Shown: piece by piece, positions 17,672 through 29,200 of the stretch | How positions within the stretch are numbered: position 1 is the first letter of the stretch | Layout: each line of letters begins with the position of its first letter | DNA from: Chitinophaga polysaccharea | GTDB lineage: Bacteria; Bacteroidota; Bacteroidia; Chitinophagales; Chitinophagaceae | Reading direction: 5' to 3' | DNA: 64,000 bases | NCBI RefSeq assembly: GCF_007829335.1 | Contig: NZ_VIWO01000004.1 | Location: 248,001-312,000, forward strand | Notes under the pieces: generated by a model | What the model saw: the letters and a program-made list of their open reading frames with translations, nothing else | What the model was told of the DNA's origin: nothing | Databases searched by the model: none | Program-made: the position numbers and the translations under genes

Positions 17672-18514
17672 TTAACAGGTTGCTCCCGGGGGTAAAGACA
17701 GCAAAGGGATATTAGCGTTATATGCCAGTTTTTTAGAGATACTGTTATGAAATAAAGACGCTATAAAACCGCGCTCCTGCGGTACTACCATCAACAGGGA
17801 CGCGTGGTGACGATTGGAATAGTCGAGTATACCTTCTACTATATCATCTTCCCTGACATAATCAAAAGTAGCATTATACTTTTCAAAAATATTGTGTAGG
17901 TTGGTAATCGCCTCCTTCGTTTCCACGTCATATTTTTCATCCTTTTCTTTGGCAATATTAAGCACCTGTACATCTACAGGGAAAGCATCCAGGAATTCAT
18001 ATAGCTGATGTACCGGGACGCTGCTATGGTCTTTCAGGTCGGTAGCAAAAACGATAGATGTCATCGGCTTCGCCAAAGGGGTATCTTTAGGAACTACCAA
18101 TACAGGTACCCTGGCTTCGGCAATCATCAGCGAAGAAGTACTGCCCAGTAATAGCCGTTCCAGTCCCGATCTGCCCGATACGCCCATCACCAGGATATCT
18201 ATACCCTGGTGTTTACAAAAATCCTTTATATGTGCCGGCAGGGAGATATCCTCGGCCATCAGTTCAATGGGAATATGAGGCACCATAGGCTTAATCCGGT
18301 CCTGCACCAGTGCCAGGTTTTCCATGCCCTCCAGGTATATCTGCTGGCTTTCCTTGGTACTGCTTACCGGTAAATCGGTGCCCATCACCACGGTTTGGTA
18401 AGCGTGGTAGAGAATGATCCGCTGGATATGTAAAGGATCAGCTATCTGTGCGCCGTATTCGGCAGCCCGGAAAGCGTTTTCTGAAAAGTCGGTGAGTATT
18501 AGCATTGTTTTCAT
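17672..18514 (-). CDS. Universal stress protein with tandem UspA domains
   Basis: 280 residues made of two UspA folds. The first (1-148) starts 'MLILTDFSENAFRAAEYGA' and has the ATP-binding pattern G-x2-G-x9-G-[ST] in 'MGVSGRSGLERLLLGSTSS'. The second (about 149-280) starts 'SIVFATDLKDHS' and has lost that glycine pattern ('MVVPQERGFIASLFHNS'), so only the first half is likely to bind nucleotide. Tandem Usp proteins of this length are common in Bacteroidota. It is a cytoplasmic stress-response protein transcribed alone. Confidence 0.93.
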   Translation of the reverse strand: MKTMLILTDFSENAFRAAEYGAQIADPLHIQRIILYHAYQTVVMGTDLPVSSTKESQQIYLEGMENLALVQDRIKPMVPHIPIELMAEDISLPAHIKDFCKHQGIDILVMGVSGRSGLERLLLGSTSSLMIAEARVPVLVVPKDTPLAKPMTSIVFATDLKDHSSVPVHQLYEFLDAFPVDVQVLNIAKEKDEKYDVETKEAITNLHNIFEKYNATFDYVREDDIVEGILDYSNRHHASLLMVVPQERGFIASLFHNSISKKLAYNANIPLLSLPPGATC

Positions 18515-19066
18515 AAACCAGTTGATTTTCTGGTGAATAAACAGATGGAGGTCTATACAAGATAAACAACCGGGAGGTGTATATGTTCATTACAGCAGTT
18601 TACTAATTAATTTTATCTACGAAGCGTCACCGGTATTGGACTATTTTTATCTTGCGTATAAATTTAGTTATAAATAATTTTTGTTTTTTAAAATAAACTT
18701 TAGCTTTGTGATTGTTCGTTGACTCGCAACCCTTTTGTTCTGACTTGTAGAGTTCTCGTACATACGTTTGTTAAGCAGGTTTATTATTGTTATTCCGTTT
18801 TAAAATCCTATATCATGAAGTATTTTGTACGTAGCTATCATCGTGGTAATCCGCTCATTTATTCAGACCAAAGTCCATTAACGTCCAGGTAAATCACAAA
18901 CCCGGATGAAGGTATTGATAAATGCCTGAAAAGACTGTCTGTGCATATTCCTCTCTGTTTATTGCTGGTAGGTGTCTTTTAGTAGTCAGGACACATCATT
19001 AGCCCTCAACAGAGGTAACCATCTGTGTTTATTTCTTAGCATATTGTATCCCCCAATTTAAACTGT
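18515..19066. other. Intergenic region holding the RHS-operon promoter and a long leader
   Basis: 552 bases without a supported gene. It carries the promoter at 18680-18708 and then about 350 bases before the first start codon. A 25-codon frame (18815-18892, beginning 'MKYFVRSYHRG') has no supporting evidence and is not annotated as a gene. No convincing attenuator hairpin was found by eye. Confidence 0.6.
18680..18708 (+). promoter_or_regulatory. Bacteroidota-type promoter for the RHS operon
   Basis: TTTG at 18680-18683 (-33 box) is followed after 17 bases by TAGCTTTG at 18701-18708, matching the TAnnTTTG -7 box. It faces the operon starting at 19067 and would give an mRNA leader of about 350 bases. 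Confidence 0.6.
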
Positions 19067-21610
19067 ATGGCAAAAGCTATAGGGGCGTTGTTTGCGTGGA
19101 TGTTGATTTCCGCGTCCGTACATGCTCAAATTACCAGTAAAATATCTTCTGTAAACAAGGCGACCGGTGGCGCAGTCAGGATCACTTCTCCCATGGAAAA
19201 TGATATGCTGCAAAAGCTGATGGCAGATTCATTGAATAAGCGGAATGCTCCCGGTATTTATTCCTCCACGGTGAAGCAACTGGGCCCGGTGGTGCCGGGT
19301 GTAGGAGCGGCTCAATACCTGCAAATACCGGTTAGGCAGCAGTTTTCCGCCTATATCAGTAACTCCTTTGGTAAACAGCAACTGGCGCAGTTGCAACAGG
19401 GGATGAACCTGGCAAAAGATTCTAACCGTGTTAAACAGTATATCAACGGAAAGTTGAGGGGTTTTTACGCGCTGAGAAATGATGCAGGTATTGATCAGCT
19501 ACTTGCCAAAGGCGCTTATAAGAATGATTTGAAGGGACTTACGCTGGGCGGATTTATTGATAACAATCCCGGAAACTCAGGTGTAGCTGGCATCAATGCC
19601 CGGCTGGACGATCAGGTGATGATAAAGAATATACCCATTAATATAGGGTATTCCAATATTTCAGGGCGCAGCGTTTGGGACAATGACATGATTAACCAGT
19701 CGCTGTTTAAGTTTTCTTTTGATAAAGAAGCTTATGTAAAGCGCCTGAATGGTATCGTAGAAGAAAAATACAACCTCAAAAAATATTTCCTCGATGATAT
19801 AGATATTGCCGGAGCGGTGAAATCATTTGTGGATGACCGTTTGGCATCCATACAGCAAACTATACCTGATATAGGCGCACCGCAGGCCGCCGCATTTAAG
19901 GCGTTGTTGAGCAGCGATCATATTATCCAGCTGGATTCCCTGCAGATAAGAAATGAATTGTTACATAATCCTGCTCTTTCACTCACGGAAGCAGACCTCG
20001 ATCCCCAGGTAGCTAAGCTGCAGGATAGTTTAATGCGGCATATGGGAGGAAAAGATAGCCTGTTAACCGGGCAGTGGGAACACTTACGTACTGCCAGCGC
20101 AGCCAGAAGCTACCTGGAAAAAGTATACCAGCTGAAGAAAGATGTGGGAGAAGGACTACAGGCGAAGGCTGTTATTGCGGATCAGCGTATTACGGGAAAA
20201 CGCATCAGCAGTGAAATGGACCAGGAGGCCAGCAAGGTAAGGAACATAAAGGATTTGTTACCACTGGGTATGTTGCAGAAGTTACTGCTAAGCGCAAAGC
20301 AGGTAGATATCGGAAATATTGCAGCCAGCGGAAGTAAGGGTGGTGTCCAGGACTTATTTATGTCAGGTATACAAACTTCTTTCCTGGATAAGGATAAATT
20401 TTTAATGCTGGGTGCCGGTAAGCGGATGGATGGAGGGATGGTAAAAGATCAGCCATTCAATTCCTCGCTGGATCCGGGTGCTTACAGTATGCAGTTTTTG
20501 CAGACGGGTAAAGGAGATATCGGTGCGCCTCATAGCCATGCAGGCGTGGTAAATGCCAACACCAAAAGTGATAACCGCCGGCAATATTCTACGTTGAACC
20601 TGCCCCGGAATACATTTGTAGGCGCATTTTCCGAAGATGTAAGTGTGGGTAAATACGGACGTATTGCGGCGCAGCTGTCCAAATCCAACAATAGTTTCAG
20701 AAATTCCGCCACAGGAAATGATCCTATGGTAGCCTCCAAAGCCGCCGTACTGGGGATGTTCAACGACTTTTGGGAAACCTTGTCTGTGGGGCTCGATTAT
20801 AACGGTAAAGTGGATGAGTGGAAACTGACACAACGTGCTTACATCAGCTATTCCGGCCTGGGATATAATAACCCTGCATCTCCGGGGGCGGGAAGAGGAA
20901 CTATCCGTTATGGTTTGCGGTTGAAGCGCAGCTGGTACAAGAATAAGATTTCGGTAGGCGTACGGTCGGATTTCCAGGATATCAGCGCTTCGGCACTGAC
21001 CAATAGTAAATGGAGAAACCGGCAATTTGCCATCGACGGTCGTTGGAAGTTGAACCGTAAGTTGTCATTCGACGCCCACTTTAACCAGTCGGCCATGAAG
21101 AGCACCGGCGGAGATAAGCCGGGCCAATTGCAATATCTCACCCGCCAGTTATCTGTCGGTTCCCAGGTAAACGGCGCTGTATGGTCGTTGCCTTTCAACA
21201 GTAATGTAATATTAGGTTATCAGCAGGTAGATGTTTTACCCCAGCATAGTACGATGTTAAACCTGAACCTGAATCACAACTTCATAATAAATACCCATGT
21301 ACTTTCCCTTAACCTCTTTTACAATAAGGATATTAAAGGAGAGGCAGTGTATGCCAACCTGCTCACGCTGGAATCCGGGTGGACCTACCAGCTGTTGCGC
21401 AAGCTGAATTGTTCCAGTGGCCTTACCTACCTGGATAACAAGGCGGTAGTGCAGCAGGTGGGGATCAGGCAAACAGTTGGTACCAACATCCTGCCGAAAC
21501 TGAACATGAGTATGTTTATTGATTGCCGGAAAAATTTGTTAAATACCCCACAAAACTATCTGTTTGGCAATTTCAGAAGCGAGGTGGCTTTCTCTTACCT
21601 ATTGAATTGA
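19067..21610 (+). CDS. Predicted outer-membrane beta-barrel protein, first gene of the RHS operon
   Basis: 847 residues, not a family I can name. A signal peptide ends 'SASVHAQ'. Residues about 25-420 are mixed and rather helical ('RQQFSAYISNSFGKQQLAQLQQG', 'AARSYLEKVYQLKKDVGEG'). From about 440 to the end the pattern is alternating, aromatic and glycine-rich, with repeated strands such as 'GRIAAQLSKSNNSFRN' and 'LSFDAHFNQSAMKS', ending 'FRSEVAFSYLLN', as in outer-membrane barrels. It starts an operon of close-packed genes that leads to the RHS protein, so a role in exporting or displaying that protein is a reasonable guess. The next start codon is five bases after its stop. Confidence 0.6.
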   Translation: MAKAIGALFAWMLISASVHAQITSKISSVNKATGGAVRITSPMENDMLQKLMADSLNKRNAPGIYSSTVKQLGPVVPGVGAAQYLQIPVRQQFSAYISNSFGKQQLAQLQQGMNLAKDSNRVKQYINGKLRGFYALRNDAGIDQLLAKGAYKNDLKGLTLGGFIDNNPGNSGVAGINARLDDQVMIKNIPINIGYSNISGRSVWDNDMINQSLFKFSFDKEAYVKRLNGIVEEKYNLKKYFLDDIDIAGAVKSFVDDRLASIQQTIPDIGAPQAAAFKALLSSDHIIQLDSLQIRNELLHNPALSLTEADLDPQVAKLQDSLMRHMGGKDSLLTGQWEHLRTASAARSYLEKVYQLKKDVGEGLQAKAVIADQRITGKRISSEMDQEASKVRNIKDLLPLGMLQKLLLSAKQVDIGNIAASGSKGGVQDLFMSGIQTSFLDKDKFLMLGAGKRMDGGMVKDQPFNSSLDPGAYSMQFLQTGKGDIGAPHSHAGVVNANTKSDNRRQYSTLNLPRNTFVGAFSEDVSVGKYGRIAAQLSKSNNSFRNSATGNDPMVASKAAVLGMFNDFWETLSVGLDYNGKVDEWKLTQRAYISYSGLGYNNPASPGAGRGTIRYGLRLKRSWYKNKISVGVRSDFQDISASALTNSKWRNRQFAIDGRWKLNRKLSFDAHFNQSAMKSTGGDKPGQLQYLTRQLSVGSQVNGAVWSLPFNSNVILGYQQVDVLPQHSTMLNLNLNHNFIINTHVLSLNLFYNKDIKGEAVYANLLTLESGWTYQLLRKLNCSSGLTYLDNKAVVQQVGIRQTVGTNILPKLNMSMFIDCRKNLLNTPQNYLFGNFRSEVAFSYLLN

Positions 21611-21615
21611 GTTTT

Positions 21616-22722
21616 ATGTTGAAGTTATATTCTGGAGTGATATTCCTCTTCCTGCTACTTTTTACCCAAACTTCCTATGCACAGGTATCCTTTGTTTTTA
21701 TACCTGAAATGCAAGGGCGTACCCTGGATGGCCTGATGCAGGTGAAGGTGGCCAATCCTGCCGGTCAGTCGCAAATGGTAACGCTTACGGTTAGGGTATC
21801 CGCTGCAAATGCCGGCGAGGTGGTAGCTATTAAATCGGTCGCTTTTCAACTGATGCCGGGCACCAATACTTTGCCCGCAGGTCTGTTTTCCCGGGCAGCT
21901 ATACGTTTCGGCAACAACAAAATTGCTACGGTGTGCCGGCAGTCCGGATATTTTACGGAGGGTGATTATGAGTATTGTTTTGAACTCAATCCGGCAGATG
22001 CGTCGCACCAGGGCGAAACGATCGGGGAGCAATGCTTTGATTATTACCTGCAGCCATTTACACCACTTATCCTGATCAATCCCGCGGAGGAAGATAAAAT
22101 CTGTAATAAACGGCCGCCTTTTTTCTGGCAGCCTTTATTGCCATCCATTCCTGGTGTACAGTACCGGATGATATTAACTGAAGTGAAGCAAGGGCAGGCA
22201 AAGGTAGAAGCATTAAATTATAACCTGCCGGTGATCAACCAATTCAACATTGCCATGCCTATGTTATACTATCCACCACTGGCAAAAGACCTGGTGGAAG
22301 GCAAGACTTATGCCTGGCAGGTAACCGCCTACAAGAATGATATGATGCTGGTGAATTCCGAAGTATGGGAGTTTACAGTGGAATGTGAGGACAACAATGT
22401 GAAAATTGTACCGGAGAGTTACCGGGATATCGATGATCTCACCAAAGGTAATTTCTACCTGGCTAAAGGAAGTATACGGTTTGCCGTACAAAATACCTAT
22501 GCAGACACAAAGCTCGACTATTCCATTCGTTGTATCTCCAACCCGGAGCAGCAGGTGAAAAAATTACCAACGGTAAAATTGAAATGGGGTAGCAATAACA
22601 TACTCATACCGCTGTATGATAACAAATCATTTGTAGATGGATACTACTACCTGCTCGAAATAAAATTGCCCAACGGCGTAGAAAAACGCTTGCGGTTCCT
22701 TTTTAAAAGTGAAACAGAATAG
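21616..22722 (+). CDS. Secreted protein of unknown function, fibronectin-like folds
   Basis: 368 residues from the ATG at 21616. The frame is also open upstream inside the previous gene, but the signal peptide ('LFLLLFTQTSYAQ') only makes sense from this start. The middle has beta-sandwich character: 'PLILINPAEEDKICNKRPPFFWQP' followed by 'YRMILTEVKQGQ' and 'YAWQVTAYKNDMMLVNSEVWEFTVE' resemble the repeat style of surface fibronectin III-like proteins of Bacteroidota. Four cysteines (in 'TVCRQSG', 'YCFEL', 'QCFDYY', 'KICNK') could form disulfides. It lies between the barrel and a lipoprotein in the RHS operon and may be an envelope adaptor of that system. Confidence 0.55.
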   Translation: MLKLYSGVIFLFLLLFTQTSYAQVSFVFIPEMQGRTLDGLMQVKVANPAGQSQMVTLTVRVSAANAGEVVAIKSVAFQLMPGTNTLPAGLFSRAAIRFGNNKIATVCRQSGYFTEGDYEYCFELNPADASHQGETIGEQCFDYYLQPFTPLILINPAEEDKICNKRPPFFWQPLLPSIPGVQYRMILTEVKQGQAKVEALNYNLPVINQFNIAMPMLYYPPLAKDLVEGKTYAWQVTAYKNDMMLVNSEVWEFTVECEDNNVKIVPESYRDIDDLTKGNFYLAKGSIRFAVQNTYADTKLDYSIRCISNPEQQVKKLPTVKLKWGSNNILIPLYDNKSFVDGYYYLLEIKLPNGVEKRLRFLFKSETE

Positions 22723-22725
22723 GAG

Positions 22726-23250
22726 ATGAAGCAACTATTATTATCAGGAGCGATTTGCGGAGTACTGTTTTCCTGTAATCAGCGGGAAAAAGTAGCAAAA
22801 ACCCTCTATAGCAACCAGAATAAATCACTGATACAAGAGCTGCATGCGGGCGATGTATCGATGTCAACCACCTATTTACCCGTTCAATGGGAGCGGGCAT
22901 TAGGACGAAATAACCCAGATGCGGCTAGTGAAATAAGTTTCAGGTTAAATATCCAACTACCCAAAACAGCGGATTACAAACAAAGAACAGGTGTTGCCAT
23001 CATGAATGTAGACACGTTGTTTGGGCTGATTACCGGCAGCGATACGCTACTGCCTTTAATGGCGCAACAGATCGCCAATGGTAACCCAGTGGCGCCGGAA
23101 TACCTGGTCACTTTTAAAAGAGCATTGCCTGAAAGGGGGGCGGTGATGCGACTGGTTTTTAAAGACTGGATTTATACCAGTCACCGGATGGAGTTCCCTT
23201 TTGAAGTAACCCGTATTGAAAATATTGACTCTATAAGTAACAGGCTATGA
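22726..23250 (+). CDS. Small lipoprotein of the RHS operon, unknown function
   Basis: 174 residues with a lipoprotein signal ending at 'GVLFSC' (Cys17). The mature part is mainly beta with short charged helices and has no motif I recognise. The gene starts three bases after the previous stop, and its stop overlaps the start of the next gene (ATGA at 23247), so translation is probably coupled to the 2187-residue protein. A periplasmic or outer-membrane accessory role is likely from context only. Confidence 0.65.
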   Translation: MKQLLLSGAICGVLFSCNQREKVAKTLYSNQNKSLIQELHAGDVSMSTTYLPVQWERALGRNNPDAASEISFRLNIQLPKTADYKQRTGVAIMNVDTLFGLITGSDTLLPLMAQQIANGNPVAPEYLVTFKRALPERGAVMRLVFKDWIYTSHRMEFPFEVTRIENIDSISNRL

Positions 23251-26200
23251 TATTTGGTAATATTATATTCAGAAAGTCCATTGCAATTTTTTTCCTGGGT
23301 TTGCTGACGGTACAACTGTTGTTACCAACGGCTGCCAGTGCACTGACTTCCGGTCCTGCCCAGCCGGAAGCCAAACAGTTTGCCACTGCTGGTACCAGCG
23401 ATATGGTGGATCTTTTTACAGGAGGATTTAAGTACAATGTTCCGGTCATGGACATAGATGGTTATCCCATCAATTTGAATTACAGTTCCGGCGTGGGAAT
23501 GGATGACGAGGCCAGCTGGGTAGGCCTGGGCTGGAACCTGAATGTGGGGGCTATTAACCGTGGATTAAGAGGGCTGCCCGATGATTTGCTCGGTGATGAG
23601 GTAACTTCCGAGCATTATGTGGCGCCCAAAATTACCGTAGGCGGAAAGGGGACTTTAAAGGGAGAATTTAGCGGCTGGGGCATTGGTAAATTAAAAGGCT
23701 CAGTATCGTTAGGGGTATTTAGTGATACCTATACAGGCATGGGGGCAGAGTTTGGCGCTAATGCCGGGTTGTCACTCACAGAAGCAAGCAGTGGAACCTT
23801 AACATTGGGATTGGGTATTAATTCTAATACCAGCGAGGGCGTAAATCTTACACCCAGTCTCAATTTATCGCTTTATAACGCCAAATCAGAAGACCTCGTT
23901 AATAATAGCCTGGGGTTGTCGCTTGGCCTGGGATATAATACCCGCCAGGGTTTAAAGAACCTGACGCTCACGCAGTCCTTCGGTTTTACTACCACTGATA
24001 TTGCCGATCCTACTAAGTCTGGCTCTGCCAGTTATGATGTGGGAGGAATCGGTTTCAGTTTTAATACGCCGGCATTTTATCCTCAAATCGGAATTCCCTA
24101 TAAAACAACGAACCGCACTTATAGTGTAGATCTTGGTGGGATGGCGTTCCTGTGTTTTACAGGAGGAGGATTGACCGGGTATAAATATAAAAGAGAGATC
24201 CAGCGTCGCACGAACAAGAATCCTGCCTTTGGCTTTTTATATGCCAATAATGGAACAGATGTGCCCAGGGCGATGATGGATTTCATGCGGGAGAAGGATA
24301 ATCCCGTGGTACGTAATATCCCCAATATTGCCGTGCCTATTTCCACGCCGGATGTATTTTCTTATTCCAGCCAGTTGGGTAGTGGACAGTTCAGGTTATA
24401 TCGTGGCGGAAATGGGGTGGTGTTTGACCCGGCGGTAAATGATGTAACGAATACGGCCACCGCTGGTCTGGATCTTGGATTTGGCGGTATTTTCCATGGT
24501 GGCGTAACTTTCTATAAACAGGATGTAAGTAATAAAACCAACAAATGGAAGAATGATAATAATTTCCTGGCAAAGGGGGACTATAAGAATGAGGAGACCC
24601 AGGGAGAAGAGCATGCTTATTTTAAGCAAATGGATGAGAAGAATGTAGGAAACCTGGCTTATGAACAGGCAATCGGAGGTGAGGGAGTAATGCATGTAAA
24701 CCTGAATGGCCTCCAGGCACAGAGTGAATTAAAGAGCAAGAATAATGAAGTGACCACCATTAGCGGATCATATGCTAAAAGAGGGCGACAGGTACGCCGC
24801 ACCGCTATTTCCTACCTCACAGGTACGGAAGGCGCAAAGGCAGCCGTGAGCAAGGACGTAGAAAGTTATCCCGAAAATAAGATCGGTAGCTTTACTCCTG
24901 TTATCCCGACATCCGACAGGGCAACAAAAATCAGCCGAACAACAGGCACACGGGCTAACCACCTTTCTGAAATCACGGTTACCGGCGACGATGGAAAGCG
25001 TATGGTATATGGGGTACCTGCTTACAATAATTTCCAGGAAGAATATTCCTTTGCAGTAGATCCTGCTAAAAAAGTTGCAGGAGATATCAACCGGAACCTG
25101 GTTGGTTTTAACCTCGAAAGCGATGGTAGTTTCAAACATAATTATCCGAATAGTGTAGATAAATACTTTCACCGGGAAAGACAACCTGCCTATGCTTCTT
25201 CCTTTTTGTTATCAGCGGTGCTGTCGCCTGATTATGTGGATGTAACCGGCGACGGTATTACGGACGACGACCTGGGAACGGCGGTAAAGTTTAATTATAC
25301 CCGGACGACCAGCACTTATAAATGGCGTACACCGGGTGAGCCGGGGAAAGCCCTGTATAACAAAGCCCTGAATGCCGATCCGGATGATGATAAATGCAGC
25401 ATTGTATATGGTGAAAAAGAGTTGTGGTACCTGAGTTCTATAGAGACGAAAAACAAAATCATGTTTTTCATTACAGATACCCGTAAAGATGCCCTGGGGG
25501 TTACCGGACCAACAGGTACTTTGGATAAATCTGACGGAAATAAACAGCGGTTGTTGAAAGAGATACGTTTATATTCGAAGAAAGATCTTACCACACCTAT
25601 TAAAACAGCCATATTCGATTATGACTACCTGCTTTGCAATAAGATACCGAACTATGATACTTTGAACGTTGGTACAGGTCGTGGAAAGCTTACCCTGACA
25701 AGCCTGGCATTTGCCTATGGCTCTTCTTCCAAAGGGAAACATTTTCCTTATACCTTCAAATATAAAGGCGGCAACCCGGACTATGCCTATCTCTCTACTG
25801 ACAGGTGGGGAAATTATAAACTGCCCAATTCCAATAGTAATGCAGGATTCGGTGCTTTACGCAACGATGAATTTCCTTATAGCACGCAGAAAAAATCCGA
25901 TGCAGATATAGCGGCTACTTCCTGGAATCTGACCAATATCAATTTGCCCACCGGAGGAGATATCAATGTCACTTACGAATCGGGCGACTATGGGTATGTA
26001 CAGGATCAACCCGCCATGCAGATGGTGAAGCTGGTGAATGAGTATGTGAATAGCGATGGTGCGCGGGTAAATAATTTATTTGATGCAGCAGGTTTTGTGG
26101 TGCAGCTGGATAGAAGTCTTCGCGGAAGTTCTGATGGGGAGAAACTGGCAGATTTTACGAATAACTACCTGAATGGTACCAATAACTTTTATGCGAGGCT

Positions 26201-29200
26201 ATATGTCAATGTGAGTGATAATGCAAGTGGCCTGGTAGATGCCAACTGTGATTTTGTTTCCTGTTACGGAGAGGTGGTAAAAGTCATTGACAGGGGAGGA
26301 GGGCAGGTCTGTGTTATATTGAAATCGATGCAGAATGGCAACGTGAGCTCTAATCCTTTTATCTTTTCCGCCTGGCAGAAGATGCGAACGGAATACCCGA
26401 TGTATGCTTACCCGGGGTATAAGAATCGTGTATCCGACGATATGCCTATAGCCGCCGCGCTTTCTGCTATCGTCAATTCCCTGGGTAATCTGCGGGAGAT
26501 CACCGAAAACTTCTATGCCAAGGCAAAAAGAAAGCGTTTTTCGGCATTAGTCGATTTTAATAAGAGTTATTGCCGTCTCGCCAAAGCTGATGGTATTAAG
26601 GTGGGAGGTAGCGCCAGGGTAAAACGGGTAATCATATCCGATGCCTGGGGTACTATTACCGGTGCGCCTAATACGGAAGCTACTTATGGGCAGGAATATA
26701 CGTATACCACCACCTGGAATGGAAAAACGATTAGCAGCGGTGTAGCCAGTTATGAACCACATGTAGGTGGTGATGAGAACCCACTACGTTTGCCGCTACG
26801 CTATTCTGAATCGGTTCGGGGCGGATTGGATAATTATTTTTACCTGGAACGGCCATTTGGTGAATCGCTATACCCCGCGCCGGTGGTCGGATATAGTAAG
26901 GTGGTGGTGAAGGATATCAATCCTGCTACAGGTACGGCAGACGTTGCGCCTAAAACGGGATGGGTACAACATGAATACTATACTGCGAAGGATTTCCCTG
27001 TACAGGTAGATTATGACCATAGTCCGGACATTTATAATTATGATTCCAAAGGCTGGTTTAGTTTCCTGGGGGCGGATATTGTGCATGAGCAGGTGTTATC
27101 ACAAGGATATGTGGTGAAGTTGAATGATATGCATGGCAAGCCCAAAGCCGAGCGGGTATTTAACCAGTCGGGCGCAGAAATCGCCAGCACCCTCTATTAC
27201 TTCAATGCCAGGAACCTGGATGCAGGTACACAGGCGCTTGTAAATAAAGTAGATGTCGTGGATGAGAAGGGTAATATCACAAAAGACCAGGTCATTGGCC
27301 GTGAAATAGAAATGACGACGGATATGCGGGAACAGGAAACTGCCAATATTGGTAAGAACCTGCAGTTTGGTGGAGATATCATACCCTCGCCGATCCCTGT
27401 CATTCCTTTTATTCCTGTTCCACACTGGCCCAGTAGCAAGAATAACGAGTATCGGCTGTTCCGGTCGGCAGCCGTTTTAAAAACGATACAGTATTCGGGT
27501 GTATTGGATAAGGTCGTGAAAACGATCAATGGTTCTACCGTGACCACGAAAAACCTGTTGTTTGATGCGGTAACCGGCGACCCGGTGGTAACCACTACCA
27601 ACAATGAGTTTGATGATCCGGTTTACCAGGTAAATATCCCGGCTTACTGGACGTACGCCGGAATGGGCGGGGCTTACCGGAACAACAACTTGAAAATTGG
27701 TATGTCTACCGGGGCTTACAATGCCATCAATGCTGCATTGACCAGCTTCCTTACGCCCGGCGATGAGCTGATAGATGTAACACCAGGGAATAACCATTAT
27801 TGGGTGATTCGAACAAAAGCCGATAAAGAGTCGGCTCCGTCACTGAAGCTGATAGATAGAGGAGGATCTACCGTTCGTGTAGCTGAAGAACGCCAGATGA
27901 AAGTATGCCGCTCAGGCTATCGTAACCTGCTAACTGCCCCGGGAGCTTCTTTTGTATGTTTGAAGAACCCGGTAGAGAATGGCGTATTCCGTTTCAAAAC
28001 GGATGAAGAGCTGGCGTCCATGAATGTACTGGATGCCAAGGCAACGCTATACGACCAGGAATGGGCGGCCAGGCTCCCTTGTATGAGTATCCCTGCGGGA
28101 TATGACTATGAACGGCCAGACCGGGATGCCTATATCCGTAGAACGCATATACTAACGGATAGGTTGAACCTTGCTAAGGCTCCCAACAATCCTGCTGAGC
28201 ATGGAGAGGATGGCGCCACGTTCTTTGACTCCAATGGGAACTTGATCATACACCGGATGGATCCTTATTGGTACGGTAAGTTAAGAAACATCGGTGCATG
28301 GCCACAATCTGCATATGACAACCAGAACTATTACACTTATGAAACCACTATTACTATCCCTCCGGCCAGTGCATACTCCATTGGATATGGTGCAGATGAT
28401 GAAATTATCATTACCCTGGATGGAACCTGGGTGGGCGGCCTGACTGGAGATGGCGAAGCCAATCATACGCAATGGCAGGTAATAGGCTTGAATACCCAAC
28501 CTGGTAAACACAAATTAAGAGTAAGAGCCCGCAATATTGCTGCGCCCAACCGGGCATTTGCCATGGAGATTTACAACGTTGGTATCGGACAAATTGCGCA
28601 AATGTCTAACGCGGCGGCCAATGTAATATATTCCACCACAGATTGGTTTACTTATCCGCCCAATGCACTGGAAAGTACCGATATAAATGGATTAGATACT
28701 GTAAGATTTGAACAATACTCCATACCGATAGACTACCGGGTTAATCCTTACCAGCTGGGATTCCTGGGTAACTGGCGCGCACAGGAAGGAAAAGCCTTCC
28801 TCGTGAACAGAACAGGCCAGCAGCTAACTACGCCGGCTATCCGAAAAAATGGCGCCTATCAAAACTTTACTCCCTACTGGTATTACTCCGCTGCTGCTGG
28901 TGGTTGGGTAAAGAGTAATAGTAATAGCAGCAGATGGGTATCCACTGGTACCACCAGCCTCTTTGATGCCCAGGGTAATGGAATTGAATCGAAAGATGCC
29001 CTTGGTATTTTTAAGAGTGCGCTCTATTCCTTCAACAATACCGTGCCTGCTGCCGTATCAAATAACGCGATGCAGCGGGAGATTTTCTATGACAGTTTCG
29101 AAGACTATGACTATCGCAGTGCCGATATCATGTCCAGAACCTGCCCCAGGGATAGTTGTAACATTTTTAGCAGGATACAGGAAACCGGCCAGCAATACAC

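Noticed and set aside
18815..18892. 25-codon frame in the RHS-operon leader
   Set aside because: No similarity, no conserved features and no sign of a leader-peptide attenuator after it.
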